A DNA stretch of 18,472 nucleotides from RUG023 sp900315435 (GTDB lineage: Bacteria > Spirochaetota > Spirochaetia > Sphaerochaetales > Sphaerochaetaceae): assembly GCA_902788205.1 (NCBI GenBank), contig CADAJJ010000043.1, positions 1-18,472 on the forward strand, written 5' to 3'. The position numbers and the translations under genes are program-made. The notes under the pieces are model-generated. The model made no database searches, was not told the origin of the DNA, and was given only the letters and a program-made list of their open reading frames with translations. Shown here one piece after another: positions 7,114 through 16,600 of the stretch (the stretch's first letter is position 1; the number at the start of each line of letters is the position of its first letter).

Positions 7114-8884
7114 CGTAGATACCTCCCAGTTGGTCGATCGCGTGGTCCAGCTTCAGCTCGAGACGGTCGATGCTCGCCGCATCGTCGTTGCTGACGGAAA
7201 AGCGCATGCGCGCCATATCCTGCACCGCGCTGAGGCGGCGGAGCTTCACCATCGGAACTCCCTTGCCTATCGCCTGGATACCCTTGTGGTAGTAGTCCAG
7301 GATGATGGCGAGCATCTTCATCTGCTTCTGTATGCCGCAGTAGCGGTCAATCTCGTCAAAGGCGTTCTGCTGGAGGAACGCGGTCTTGAACAGGGCGCAC
7401 ACCTCGAGCAGGAAGTTCTGCGAGTCCGGCAGCGCGTCAGGGCCGACCAGTTTGACGATCTGCTGCAAACGGACCTCTTTCTGCAGGAGCTCCATGATTT
7501 CCTGGCGCATGGCGGACCACTGTCCGTCGCTCTTCTCGTCCCACCAGCCCTTGACGTCCGGCAGGTACTCGCTGTAACTGTCCAGCCAACTGATGGCGGG
7601 ATAGTGGCGGGCGCTTGCCAAAGCACGGTCGAGCGCCCAGAAGCAACGCACGAAGCGCTTGGTGTGCTGGGTGACCGGCTCGGAGAAGTCGCCACCCGGA
7701 GGCGAGACCGCTCCGATGATGGAGACCGAGCCTTCCTTGTCGGAAAGGGTCTTCATGTAGCCCGCCCGCTCATAGAACTGGGCGATACGGGTCGGAAGGT
7801 ACGCAGGGAATCCCTCTTCCGCGGGCATCTCCTCCATGCGGCCCGACAGCTCGCGGAGCGCTTCGGCCCAGCGGCTGGTGGAATCGGCCATGATCGCGAC
7901 CTGGTAGCCCATGTCCCGATAGTATTCGGCCATGGTGACACCGGTGTAAATCGACGCCTCACGGGCCGAAACCGGCATGTTGGAGGTATTCGCGATCAGG
8001 ATCGTGCGCTCCATCAAGCTCTTTCCGGTCCTCGGATCGACCAGCTGGGGGAATTCCCTCAAGACGTCGGTCATCTCGTTGCCACGCTCCCCGCAGCCGA
8101 TGTAGACGATGATGTCGGCATCGCACCACTGGGCGATCGAGTGCTGGGTCATCGTCTTTCCTGTCCCGAAGCCGCCCGGAATGGCGACCGTTCCGCCCTT
8201 GGGCAGCGGAAACAGGGTGTCGATGACACGCAGGCCGGTAATCAGCGGCTGTTTCAACGGCAGACGCTCCTGCACCGGGCGTGGAGCCCTGATCGGCCAT
8301 CTCTGCGACAAGGAGACATGCACCTCCCTGCCATCGCCCTCCGTATAGGTGACCACCGTCTCCTCCACGGTATAATCCCCCTCCGGGACGACCGCGCTGA
8401 CGGTACCCGCCTGCTTCTCCGGCGGAACCATGATCTTATGGCTGACACGCTCGGTCTCCTGCACGGAGCCGACAATCGAGCCAGCGTGCACCGGATCGCC
8501 CACCTTGACGGAGGGGACGAAGTGCCATTTCTTCCCATGATCGATAGCGGGGAATGAAAGGCCCCGGCCGATGAAGGCGCCACTCGCCTCCATCAGCTTC
8601 TCCAGCGGGCGCTGGATGCCATCATAAATGGAGCCGATCAGTCCGGGCCCGAGCTCGCACGAAAGGCTGGAACCACTGCCATAGACATTGTCTCCAGGGC
8701 AGATGCCTGTCGCGTCCTCGTAGACCTGGACGGTCGCCTCGTCATCAAACAGCTTGATGACCTCGCCGACAAGCTGCTGCTCGCCGATGCGGACCATCTC
8801 CATCATCTGTGCATCATGGACTTCCTTCAGCGTGATGACCGGACCGTTCACCCGTTTGACTTTTCCAACTACTCTGCGTTCCAT
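7100..8884 (-). CDS. atpA: V-type ATPase subunit A (catalytic)
   Basis: This 594-residue catalytic subunit hydrolyses or synthesises ATP at the A-B interfaces. The P-loop is GGFGTGKT (237-244), where PFGSGKT is the more usual form, and the catalytic glutamate lies in CGERGNEM (264-271). The A-specific non-homologous insert is present between about residues 115 and 190. Other matches include ADSTSRWAEALRE and SPPGGDFSEPVTQ. Its length fits bacterial and archaeal A subunits. AGGA sits seven bases before the ATG, and the gene overlaps the end of subunit E by 16 bases. It lies centrally in the operon with B and D directly downstream, as in Thermus and Enterococcus. Confidence 0.97.
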   Translation of the reverse strand: MERRVVGKVKRVNGPVITLKEVHDAQMMEMVRIGEQQLVGEVIKLFDDEATVQVYEDATGICPGDNVYGSGSSLSCELGPGLIGSIYDGIQRPLEKLMEASGAFIGRGLSFPAIDHGKKWHFVPSVKVGDPVHAGSIVGSVQETERVSHKIMVPPEKQAGTVSAVVPEGDYTVEETVVTYTEGDGREVHVSLSQRWPIRAPRPVQERLPLKQPLITGLRVIDTLFPLPKGGTVAIPGGFGTGKTMTQHSIAQWCDADIIVYIGCGERGNEMTDVLREFPQLVDPRTGKSLMERTILIANTSNMPVSAREASIYTGVTMAEYYRDMGYQVAIMADSTSRWAEALRELSGRMEEMPAEEGFPAYLPTRIAQFYERAGYMKTLSDKEGSVSIIGAVSPPGGDFSEPVTQHTKRFVRCFWALDRALASARHYPAISWLDSYSEYLPDVKGWWDEKSDGQWSAMRQEIMELLQKEVRLQQIVKLVGPDALPDSQNFLLEVCALFKTAFLQQNAFDEIDRYCGIQKQMKMLAIILDYYHKGIQAIGKGVPMVKLRRLSAVQDMARMRFSVSNDDAASIDRLELKLDHAIDQLGGIYDDRP

Positions 8885-9489
8885 GTATGTTCCTGAACCA
8901 TAGTCCTGATATCGCGGTCATAGCGTCTCAGCCGGACGTCGACCTGGTTATTGAAGGATACCTTGTCATCCATGCTGGAAAGGACGACACCGATCTCGCG
9001 GACCGGGCGGGAATCCAGCACAAGGTGGACGGTGCTGCCGGTGACCTGCTTCACCAAGGCTTCGGCATCCTTGAGCATCGCCTCGTCCACCGGAGCCAAT
9101 GGGCAAAAAGCCACCTTGGCTTCTTTCAGGTCAAGCCCGATGGCCGCCTCTGCGATCCATTGGGCCAGATAGGGGCGGAATGCCTTGCTCTGGGCAAACG
9201 TACGGAAACGGCTCACGACCCGGTCCATCACCATCTGGTAGGACTCGTCGATACGCTTGAGCTGGGCCTTGCGTTTGGCGCTGGCAAGCGCCGCGTCCAG
9301 ACGGAACTGCACCTGTCTCATCCGGCTCTGGTGGTCGCGCTCCGAGACCTCGACCTGCTCCTCGGCACGTTTTTTCGCATCTGCCTCTATGCGCTCGACC
9401 TGAGCCTGGGCATCCTTCAGGATGGCGTCAGCCTTCCCTTGGGACTCGGCCACGATGCCGTCGAGCAAGAGGTTATTCGTTTGCTCCAT
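8869..9489 (-). CDS. atpE: V-type ATPase subunit E (peripheral stalk)
   Basis: This 206-residue peripheral-stalk subunit has a long N-terminal helix of roughly residues 10-100, rich in A, E, K, R and Q, expected to pair with the H/G-like subunit encoded at 13571-13242. A globular C-terminal domain contacts the head and carries the VRLRRYDRDIR ending region. The true start is the ATG at 9489 (MEQTNNLLLDGIV), with AAGGA/GGGAAG purines upstream. A longer frame reaching to 9705 only reads through the F gene in the wrong frame. It starts 14 bases after the F stop and overlaps the A start. Confidence 0.9.
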   Translation of the reverse strand: MEQTNNLLLDGIVAESQGKADAILKDAQAQVERIEADAKKRAEEQVEVSERDHQSRMRQVQFRLDAALASAKRKAQLKRIDESYQMVMDRVVSRFRTFAQSKAFRPYLAQWIAEAAIGLDLKEAKVAFCPLAPVDEAMLKDAEALVKQVTGSTVHLVLDSRPVREIGVVLSSMDDKVSFNNQVDVRLRRYDRDIRTMVQEHTWNAE

Positions 9490-9503
9490 CTTCCCATCCT
9501 TCG

Positions 9504-9806
9504 TTACAGCGAGACACCAATGGCCTGGTTGACCAGTTCCCGCAAATCGCGGCCCTTGCCTTCCTTGCCGGTGGCGGGAATCTCCACCACCAGAGGAAAC
9601 GACTCGGAGAACAGATACCGATCCACGGTGGAGCGGATCATGTCCGCCACATCCTCCGTGATAATGATGATGCCGTTCTCCTTGTCCGCGAGGGCGCCGT
9701 TCCAAGCGGCTTTCGCTTCGCCTGGATTTGTCGCCTGCATCCCAGAGACCCCGACGAGCGAAAAGCCCAGCACGGTATCCTGGTCGCCGATGACGTAATA
9801 ATGCAT
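9504..9806 (-). CDS. atpF: V-type ATPase subunit F (rotor)
   Basis: This 100-residue protein has the subunit F pattern: it opens with YYVIGDQDTVLGFSLVGVSG, the strand-turn-helix start of the family, then GIIIITEDVADMIRS and a strand FPLVVEIPATGKE. Subunit F binds D in the central stalk and modulates coupling. Only two bases separate it from the K stop codon, so translation is likely coupled to the ring subunit. Length is normal. Confidence 0.9.
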   Translation of the reverse strand: MHYYVIGDQDTVLGFSLVGVSGMQATNPGEAKAAWNGALADKENGIIIITEDVADMIRSTVDRYLFSESFPLVVEIPATGKEGKGRDLRELVNQAIGVSL

Positions 9807-9808
9807 CC

Positions 9809-10135
9809 TCAGACCTTGCCGAGAATCATCAGTGCGGTGATGAAGCCGAAGACGACGAGACCTTCCGCGAGCGCGATGAAGATCAGCGCCTGGCTGGCGA
9901 TCTCCGGTCTCTCGCTGATGGCACCCATGGCCGCGCTGCCGACCTTGCCGATAGCCATACCTGCGGCAAGAGCACCGATACCGAACGCGATGGCTGCGGC
10001 AAGGCAGACGACAGCGACGTTGTAGTCGACAGCCTGGGCCTGCGCGGCACCTTCGGCAAACAGAGCGCTGGTGGTCAGCATCATCAGCATGGTGGCTCCC
10101 ATCACTTTCTTTCCAAACTTTCTCAAACCGGTCAT
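9809..10135 (-). CDS. atpK: V-type ATPase subunit K (membrane c-ring proteolipid)
   Basis: This is the rotor ring proteolipid. The start is the ATG at 10135, because AGGAGG lies six bases before it; a TTG at 10153 would put that ribosome site inside the gene. The 108-residue product has a positively charged N-terminus and a hydrophobic stretch ending SALFA (about 1-27) that looks like a leader peptide. It is followed by one helical hairpin: a Gly/Ala-rich helix (about 40-64) and IASQALIFIALAEGLVVFGF (79-98). The ion-carrying glutamate is E91 in ALAEG. It has two helices rather than the four of Enterococcus NtpK. A glycine follows E91 where Na+-type rings often have threonine, which leans towards proton use, but this is weak evidence. 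Confidence 0.9.
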   Translation of the reverse strand: MTGLRKFGKKVMGATMLMMLTTSALFAEGAAQAQAVDYNVAVVCLAAAIAFGIGALAAGMAIGKVGSAAMGAISERPEIASQALIFIALAEGLVVFGFITALMILGKV

Positions 10136-10171
10136 AACGACCCTCCTGATCAAAAATAAAGAAGTAACGAC

Positions 10172-12151
10172 TTATCCTTTCAAGGCAACCGGCTCATAGG
10201 CAACGCCTTTGCCGGTGAAATACCTGCTGAAGAACTCATAGTAGTTGAGTCTCAGTGCCTGAATACCTGCAGACAGTCCTTCGAGGACGATGACCAGCAG
10301 GTTGCCCAGCACGTAGATGGCGATGCCGCCCGCCCCCCCGACCATGTCGGAAAGGGAACGGAAACTGGTCATCAGGCAGACGTGCGCGATACCGAGGCCG
10401 GCGACACGCATGAAGCTGAGCGTGTTGGACATGTAGCCGCAGAAAATCTCCAGCGCGTCGACAAGCCAGCCCATGAAGGCGTCCATCACCACCTGGCCGC
10501 CAGATTTTCTCGTCCCGCCTTCCTTGACGGAAAGGGCGTAGCTGATAAAGCCGCGGAGGAAAATCAGAAGCATGCAGATGGCGATGGTCGGCATGATGAC
10601 GGGATTCGACGGGAACGAACGGTACCCGGAAGCCGCGAAGCCGAAGCCAAGATAGAGGCCGATGCCGAAAAGCAGTCCACCGACCAAGCCGTTCTTGTCC
10701 AGCAGCAGGGTCAGCCAAGCCTTCTTGCGGAACAAGTTGACCCAGTTGATGGCCAAGCCGGTGTAGATGACGATGATGCCGAACTTGATCGTGATGCCCA
10801 GAATGCCATAGACGCTGGTGATCGTCTGTCCGGCAAGCGCCTCGCCATTGACTGCCGCGTCATAGTTGAACCAAAGCGCTGGAAGCGCGGAATAGCCGAA
10901 ATACGAACCGAAGAGGGCTCCGCCCACCATGCTGGCAACTCCAAGATAGACAAGCAGCTGGCTGGTGTTGCGGCTGATCATGCCGTCCTTCAGCTGTGGC
11001 TTGCGCTTGTAGTTCCACATGGCAAACAGTCCGTAGAGCAACAGCACGAAACCCTGCCCGACATCGGCGAACATCAGGGCGAACATGCTCAGGTAGGCGA
11101 CCATGACGAAGGGGGTCGGATTGACCGAGCCGTACTCCGGTGTGCCGTAGTTCTGGACAATCCTGCTGAAAGGAAGCATCGCCTTCGGGGCGGAAACCTG
11201 TACAGGGACCTCGCTGCGCGGCATGGCGTCCGCCTCGGTCCACTCGATGACGCACTGCCCGTCGCTTGAGCGGTAGATCGCCTTCTGCACCTCGTCGGCC
11301 TGCTCCGCCGGCACCCAGCCGCTGAACAGCGTCGTGTTGCGGGTGTAGGAAAAATACCCGCGGATCTGGTCGCAGAGCTCGTTCAGGCGCAGGTTTGTCC
11401 AGGCGCTGTCAAGGGCCGCGGCGTTGTTGGCGATGACGGCCGTCACCTGATCCTGCACGTCCCCTCGTTTCCGCACCGCCTCATCCAAGCGCTTCTTGAT
11501 TGCCTGGGCAGCGTCGCTCAGCGCGGTGCGCTGCAAGTCGGCGTTGCTGGTCTCGGTCCAGCCGAACTTGTCCATCAGCGGATTGACCTGGGCCGCATCA
11601 CGGCGGAGCGTCAGGCTGATGTACTTGCCTGAATCGGTGGAGCTGGTGGTGACCACCGCCCCGAAGGCTCCCAGCTTCTCGGCCAGCTCATCCATGCCAC
11701 CGTGGGCGGGCTTGCCTACCCGCAGGTCAAGGAAGGCATATTTTTGCTCGTTGATGTAGCGTTGCATCTCTTCCAGTCCGAGCACCAGCTGGTTGCTGCT
11801 TCTCTGGGCATCCTTCAGACTGGTCAGCTGTCCGTTGATGCCGTCCAACAGCTTGCGGTAGCCGTCCATGTCGGGCTTCTGCATATCCTGGACGTTCAGC
11901 TTCTCCGCGGAAGGAAGGGACCTTCCCCCTTGGCGCAACATCACCTCGATGCGGTGGCGCATATCCTCAAGCGCGGCCCTGGACACCGACGAGGGACGGG
12001 AGGAAAGTTTCTCCATCTGCTTGGGGTCGAGCTTGTCCAAATGGACAAAGTCCATGACGCCCAAGGCGAGCAACGACTTGACCACCTCGTCGCTCTTCTG
12101 CTCGAGCACGACGGCGGTCAACAGCTTCATTGGTTTGGTGAACAGGGTCAT
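10172..12151 (-). CDS. atpI: V-type ATPase subunit I (membrane stator, a-subunit)
   Basis: This 659-residue subunit I is the counterpart of subunit a. The first 330 or so residues form the cytoplasmic arm, which binds the peripheral stalks and has long helices. From about residue 350 there are seven or eight membrane helices, starting FVMVAYLSMFALMFADVGQG. The essential arginine facing the ring is R582 in LSFMRVAGLGIAH, a signature of the family. Proton or sodium half-channels lie between this domain and the K ring. The ATG overlaps the C stop codon (ATGA), with GGGAGG seven bases upstream. A gap of 36 bases separates it from K. Confidence 0.95.
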   Translation of the reverse strand: MTLFTKPMKLLTAVVLEQKSDEVVKSLLALGVMDFVHLDKLDPKQMEKLSSRPSSVSRAALEDMRHRIEVMLRQGGRSLPSAEKLNVQDMQKPDMDGYRKLLDGINGQLTSLKDAQRSSNQLVLGLEEMQRYINEQKYAFLDLRVGKPAHGGMDELAEKLGAFGAVVTTSSTDSGKYISLTLRRDAAQVNPLMDKFGWTETSNADLQRTALSDAAQAIKKRLDEAVRKRGDVQDQVTAVIANNAAALDSAWTNLRLNELCDQIRGYFSYTRNTTLFSGWVPAEQADEVQKAIYRSSDGQCVIEWTEADAMPRSEVPVQVSAPKAMLPFSRIVQNYGTPEYGSVNPTPFVMVAYLSMFALMFADVGQGFVLLLYGLFAMWNYKRKPQLKDGMISRNTSQLLVYLGVASMVGGALFGSYFGYSALPALWFNYDAAVNGEALAGQTITSVYGILGITIKFGIIVIYTGLAINWVNLFRKKAWLTLLLDKNGLVGGLLFGIGLYLGFGFAASGYRSFPSNPVIMPTIAICMLLIFLRGFISYALSVKEGGTRKSGGQVVMDAFMGWLVDALEIFCGYMSNTLSFMRVAGLGIAHVCLMTSFRSLSDMVGGAGGIAIYVLGNLLVIVLEGLSAGIQALRLNYYEFFSRYFTGKGVAYEPVALKG

Positions 12152-13245
12152 CCTACAACCTCCCGAATCTTCTCCGCGGTATATCCGTAATACTTGCCGT
12201 TGAGGATTGCACGGATTTGCATGTTCTCCTTCCGGTAATAATACAAATAGGCCAGTATGACACCAATGGTAAACGGATCCTTGCTGAGCAAGGCTCCATA
12301 CTCCTTTGCGCGCTCGGTGCCAAGATAGGTCTCCAACCGGAGGGTTTCCGCGGCAAGCAACTCCTCCGTGTGTTTCGGATCTTGATAGTTCTCCACAATC
12401 CGCTGGACATCACTGGCGACCTGCGGGAAAATCCGCTTGACCATCGGCATGGGGTCACGCGCCTCGGCCTTGCTGGCGATATAGTCCCTGCACTCGCGGC
12501 TGGCAGCCAGCCGGCCCCAGGGAAGCACCACTTTCTCCAGATCCTTTGCGTCCATATGGTAATAGCGGCCGAAACGGATCAGGCGGAGCAGGTTCTTCAG
12601 GTCGAAATCGTGGAGGAACAGGTTGTCGGCGATCTCCCTGTCGGCTTTGCCAAGCAGGCCGACCGACCGCATCATCTCCGCGTACCAGGCCTTGTCCAGC
12701 GCGATTTCCAGGTCGAACAGGCCATGTTGCTGGAGGTCCTCCTGGGTGTAGGAGCAAAGGACAGGCTCGTAGATCGTACCCTTGGCCGCCTCGACCACTC
12801 CACTCCAGTCGGTGGCGTTGATCATGGCAGTCCAGTTGATATCCTGGACGATCTTGTCTTTATACAGGTAGGCGCTGCGATAGCGGATCGAGTGCATGCG
12901 CACCACTCCGCTGTACCACAGCCTGATGGTATTCTTCAGGTTGTCTTCCTCGTCCTTGCCAAGCTGGGCAAGGATGAAGGAGGCCAGCTTTGGGTCGGAA
13001 AGGCGGGCCACCTCCTGATAGGCGGCGATCTCCCCCTTCACCAAGGCGACCCCCATCTCCTGCAGGTCGCCGGTCTTGTCGTAAATCTCCGCCAACGGGG
13101 CGAAGCCGCTCTCTCGCAGGCAACCGACGGCGTCCACCAACGTAGGCGCCTTCAGCATATCGTCGATCAAGGTCGAGGAACGCATGAGTCCGATACGGGC
13201 TCTCAGCTTCGCGTTCAGGAATTCGTAGCGGTCAACGGCGTTCAT
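12148..13245 (-). CDS. atpC: V-type ATPase subunit C (rotor-ring adapter)
   Basis: This 365-residue protein resembles subunit C of bacterial V-ATPases (AC39 / subunit d family), the funnel that links the D-F shaft to the K ring. Seen features are an all-helical, charged sequence with repeated family-like stretches such as YEFLNAKLRARIGLM at the N-terminus and FTIGVILAYLYYYRKENMQI near the end, the latter very typical of the family. It overlaps the preceding stalk gene and the following I gene by four bases each (ATGA). Its position as second gene differs from Thermus and Enterococcus, where C follows E. Confidence 0.9.
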   Translation of the reverse strand: MNAVDRYEFLNAKLRARIGLMRSSTLIDDMLKAPTLVDAVGCLRESGFAPLAEIYDKTGDLQEMGVALVKGEIAAYQEVARLSDPKLASFILAQLGKDEEDNLKNTIRLWYSGVVRMHSIRYRSAYLYKDKIVQDINWTAMINATDWSGVVEAAKGTIYEPVLCSYTQEDLQQHGLFDLEIALDKAWYAEMMRSVGLLGKADREIADNLFLHDFDLKNLLRLIRFGRYYHMDAKDLEKVVLPWGRLAASRECRDYIASKAEARDPMPMVKRIFPQVASDVQRIVENYQDPKHTEELLAAETLRLETYLGTERAKEYGALLSKDPFTIGVILAYLYYYRKENMQIRAILNGKYYGYTAEKIREVVG

Positions 13246-13571
13246 GCTTCCTGCTTGTCCTCAAAGAGATTGGAAGCGCAGACCTTTCTGATGATTTGGT
13301 CCGCCATGGAATCCAAGTCCGCAGAAGGAATCGCGGCAGCCGTATCAAGGCTGCCGGTGTAGTCCGCGATGGTCTGCTGGGCGTCGGCCTCGGCCTTTTC
13401 CAGTTCCTTGCGGTCAGCCTCGTGCTTGGCGTTCAACGTGTCCCTGACGTACTGGTTGGCCTTGCTCTGCGCGTCCATCACCATTTCCCGGCTTCTGGAC
13501 TGGGCGTCTTTTTCCAATTTCTGCGCATTCTCTTCCACAGAGAGAATTTCGTCAATCACATCGTGCTGCAT
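13242..13571 (-). CDS. V-type ATPase peripheral stalk subunit (H/G-like)
   Basis: This 109-residue, highly charged protein is predicted to be mostly coiled coil (about residues 5-75, rich in E, K, A, Q), followed by a short C-terminal helix. It fits the small partner of subunit E, called G in Thermus and NtpF in Enterococcus. The ATG at 13571 (MQHDVIDEIL) is chosen because AAGGAAG precedes it and it lies just downstream of the operon promoter; a longer frame to 13667 would begin upstream of that promoter. It is the first gene of the operon and overlaps subunit C by four bases. Sequence similarity in this family is low, so the call rests on length, composition and position. Confidence 0.8.
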   Translation of the reverse strand: MQHDVIDEILSVEENAQKLEKDAQSRSREMVMDAQSKANQYVRDTLNAKHEADRKELEKAEADAQQTIADYTGSLDTAAAIPSADLDSMADQIIRKVCASNLFEDKQEA

Positions 13572-13602
13572 GTAAGGCTTCCTTCGGAACAATCCATAGT
13601 CT

Positions 13603-13631
13603 ATCATGAAAAGAAGACAAGAGTTAGTCAA
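13603..13631 (-). promoter_or_regulatory. Promoter of the V-ATPase operon
   Basis: On the minus strand TTGACT (13631-13626), 17 bases, CATGAT (13608-13603). The start would be near 13596, 25 bases ahead of the first V-ATPase start codon. It begins 38 bases after the usher stop. I see no clear intrinsic terminator between the usher gene and this promoter, so read-through from the usher transcript is possible. Confidence 0.6.
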
Positions 13632-13668
13632 GGCACGGCCTTCCGCCATGCATACAAGAAAAGGCAAT

Positions 13669-16600
13669 TTACGGGGCTGCGTTCTGTACGGTCTGGAAAG
13701 TGGGCTCAGGACTCTCCTCGACCGGCATCGACCCGAAATCCAGCTCGTCGGCCGGCGGGAAAATCACATTCCAGAACGTCTGCTCATCGGAGAACTGGCT
13801 GACACCAAGCTCCATCACATGGTCGTAGCCATCCACCGTCTCGTCAAGGTAGGGGCCGTCGTCATACAGATCCTCCATCTCCATGACGCGCAGCTTCTTG
13901 TCCTCCATCTCGGGAACCTGGAAGCGGACAAGGATCCAGCTGTTCTCTCCTACCTGCAGGTCGAAGGCGTACGAGCCGGGTGCGGGCACGTCGCTTAGGA
14001 TGAAGCGGCCTACCTGGTCGGTGAACAGGTACAGGTTCGCGTCAGGGGTAAGCACCGGTTGTCCGTCCTCGCCCACCCGATACTGGTAGACTGGCGAGGA
14101 ATACTGCTCGTACGGGCTGCCGTCCGCATGATACAGGCTCGCGCTGACGGTATAGACGTCCGGAAGGTCGATATGGGCCACGTAGGCCTGCCTGACACGG
14201 GGCTTGAACTCGAACAGCGTGGAGGCGCCGGAACTGCCTCCCTCCCCTCCGCTGAAGATCACGACACTGTTCTGGACATAGGGGCTCAGACTGGTGTACA
14301 AGGCCGATCCGAGATGCTTGGGCACGTTGGTCGGACTGGAATCCATCGAACGTGCGACGCTGACCGGGGACTTCCTCAGCATGCCGCGGGGCTTGACCAG
14401 CAGGAAGACGTCGTTGATCGTGCGGGCCATGCCGAAAGCACCATCGGCAAAGGCGATTGCCGTGGAAAGGTTGGCGCTGGTAGTCCATCGATCATACTTG
14501 CTGTAGGCCTGTTGGCGTACCGTCAGGCTATAGACCTTGCCGGTGTGCAGCCACGAGGTGTACATCGTGTGGTCGGCCGGATCGTCCATCCATTTGACAC
14601 CGGATAGGGAAAGGCTCAAGCTGTCGCTGGAAGACGGCCGGTAGGAAACGCCGAAGCTCGAGGTGGTGTCGGACGCGGTGCTGTACGAGGTCGAGGTCGA
14701 CGAGGTCAGCTTCGAGCTGAACGCATAGCTGGCGCTGATTGTGCCGGTGAAATTGGCGTCCCACGGCTTGTCGGCGTTGTTGGAGCTGAAGGTGGCGGAA
14801 GCGCTGACGGAAAAACCTTTGAACGGAGACGCGCCGGTTGAGGCGCTGACCGACCAGGTCGGATAGTCGTTGTCAGAGTAATAGGAGACCGACCCGGAAA
14901 GGCTGTAACGCAGTTTGGTGACCAGCCCCGTGCCGGAATAGCTGAAGGAGCCGACCATGTTCTGGCGGATATCGGTATGCGTGTCATCGGCCGCATCGGC
15001 AGGACCGTTGTAGCTGAAGGTCAGCGAGAGCGAGCCGGCGCCCCGCATCACCACGTCATTGAACCGTTCCGTGACCGACCCGCTGAGGATCGGGCTCTTG
15101 TAGGCCTCCGTCATACGTCCGGTAGCCTGGACCTGTGTCGTGCCAAGCATGTTGGCCCAGATACCATTCAACGTGCCGCTGAAGGCGCCAGGAGTAGCGG
15201 AAATGTCGCTGCTCATCGTGAAGGTGTCGGTGACACCCACGGATTGCCAGAAGCGGGCGGTGAAGTATTCGGGATAGTAGGAAGCCCACTGCCCGCGGAC
15301 CGCGTCATAATAACGGAGGGATCCGGCCTGCGAGGAGCTGTCGGTCATGCCCTTCGGCATGCTGGCACCGAATCCCCAGGTGGAGTCCCCATGGCCCATC
15401 AGACGGGAATCGTACGAGGTGTCCAGGTTGATCACCTCGGGGTCCATCGGCCGGGAATCGGGGAAGATGTAGATCTTCACCTTGTTCAAGCCCTGGGTGA
15501 ACACAAAGTCCTTCAGGCGGTAGACACCCGGCTGCAGGGGGCGGGAGTAAATCAGGTTCTTGCGCAGGGCCAGCTCTTCCCGGGTCGGCTTCTCGAAGAG
15601 CGACGAGGTCTCGTCGGACGTGTCGTTCAGGTAGACGTAGACCGTCGAGGGCTCGACGATGCTGATCGTATAGGAGAACTGGCTTCCCATGGCGGATCCG
15701 CCACCGAAGCTGTAGTTCTTCTCCAACGTGAAGCCGATGTTGGTGGTGATGCCCATATCGCTCGTAGTACGGTCGCTGAGGTTGCTGCCGACCGAACCGA
15801 AGGTGAGCCTCTGGTTCTGGTCGATGAACTCATGGAAGGCGACCCAGTTGCCCAAGTTGAAGTCCCACTTCGAGAAACTGTCGGGTTTGGTGTTGAAGAC
15901 CGAGAAGGAGAAATCCAGACCGATCTGCAGGAACGAGAGACTGTTGTTCACATACCAGCTGACCGAGCGGCTGGTGATTTCATCGAAGGTATCCGGGTAG
16001 GTGACCGAGCCGTACAGGTTCATCGATGCGACCCAAGAGAACTTGGCCGGCTTCAGCTCGGTGGCGCCGCTCATGGCGTACTGGTCGCGGCGGTTGGTGT
16101 AGCGGGTCGTCACGCTCAACGTCCGCATCGCCAAATCGGAATACGGAATGGTCAGGTACAGGGCGAAGGCGGTACTGTCGAAAGAGCTCTGCACGCTCCG
16201 TCCCGCAAGGTCCTCAAGGGAAAGGTAATCGTGGTTGTCGCCGAAAATCTGCCGGTAGAACTCCTCGGTAAGGTCGGTACCGATGTAGTTCTTCAGCTCG
16301 GACATGTTGACCATCTTCTGGTCGCCGGAGAACAACGTCTCGATCTCGCCACAGTACTCATCATTGACATACAGGGAAAGGTAATACGTTCCATCCTCGT
16401 AGAGCATGGAATCATCTCCCTCCCCTGCGATATAGAAGTCGGCGAAGGGATCGCTTCCGGCGTCGCCTTCCGCGGCAGGTTGCGCGGCATAAAAGAGACT
16501 GTAGTCCTCTTGGGTCATGACCGAGGGCTCAAACAGGAATGGCGGCTGGGGGACCAGCGGCTTGACCGTGGCTGGCTTGACTGAAGGAACGGCGGGAACC

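Noticed and set aside
5023..7194. Very long plus-strand open frame (723 codons) opposite the V-ATPase D and B genes
   Set aside because: It is antisense to two well-supported genes. Its composition (rich in D, G, H, L, R, V without domain pattern) is the mirror of GC-rich codons on the other strand.
7097..8557. 486-codon plus-strand frame opposite V-ATPase subunit A
   Set aside because: Antisense shadow. The minus strand encodes an unmistakable catalytic A subunit across the same interval.
14977..16584. 535-codon plus-strand frame inside the usher gene
   Set aside because: It is a shadow of the usher coding strand, with no recognisable domain and no ribosome site. The minus-strand frame has clear usher-like organisation.
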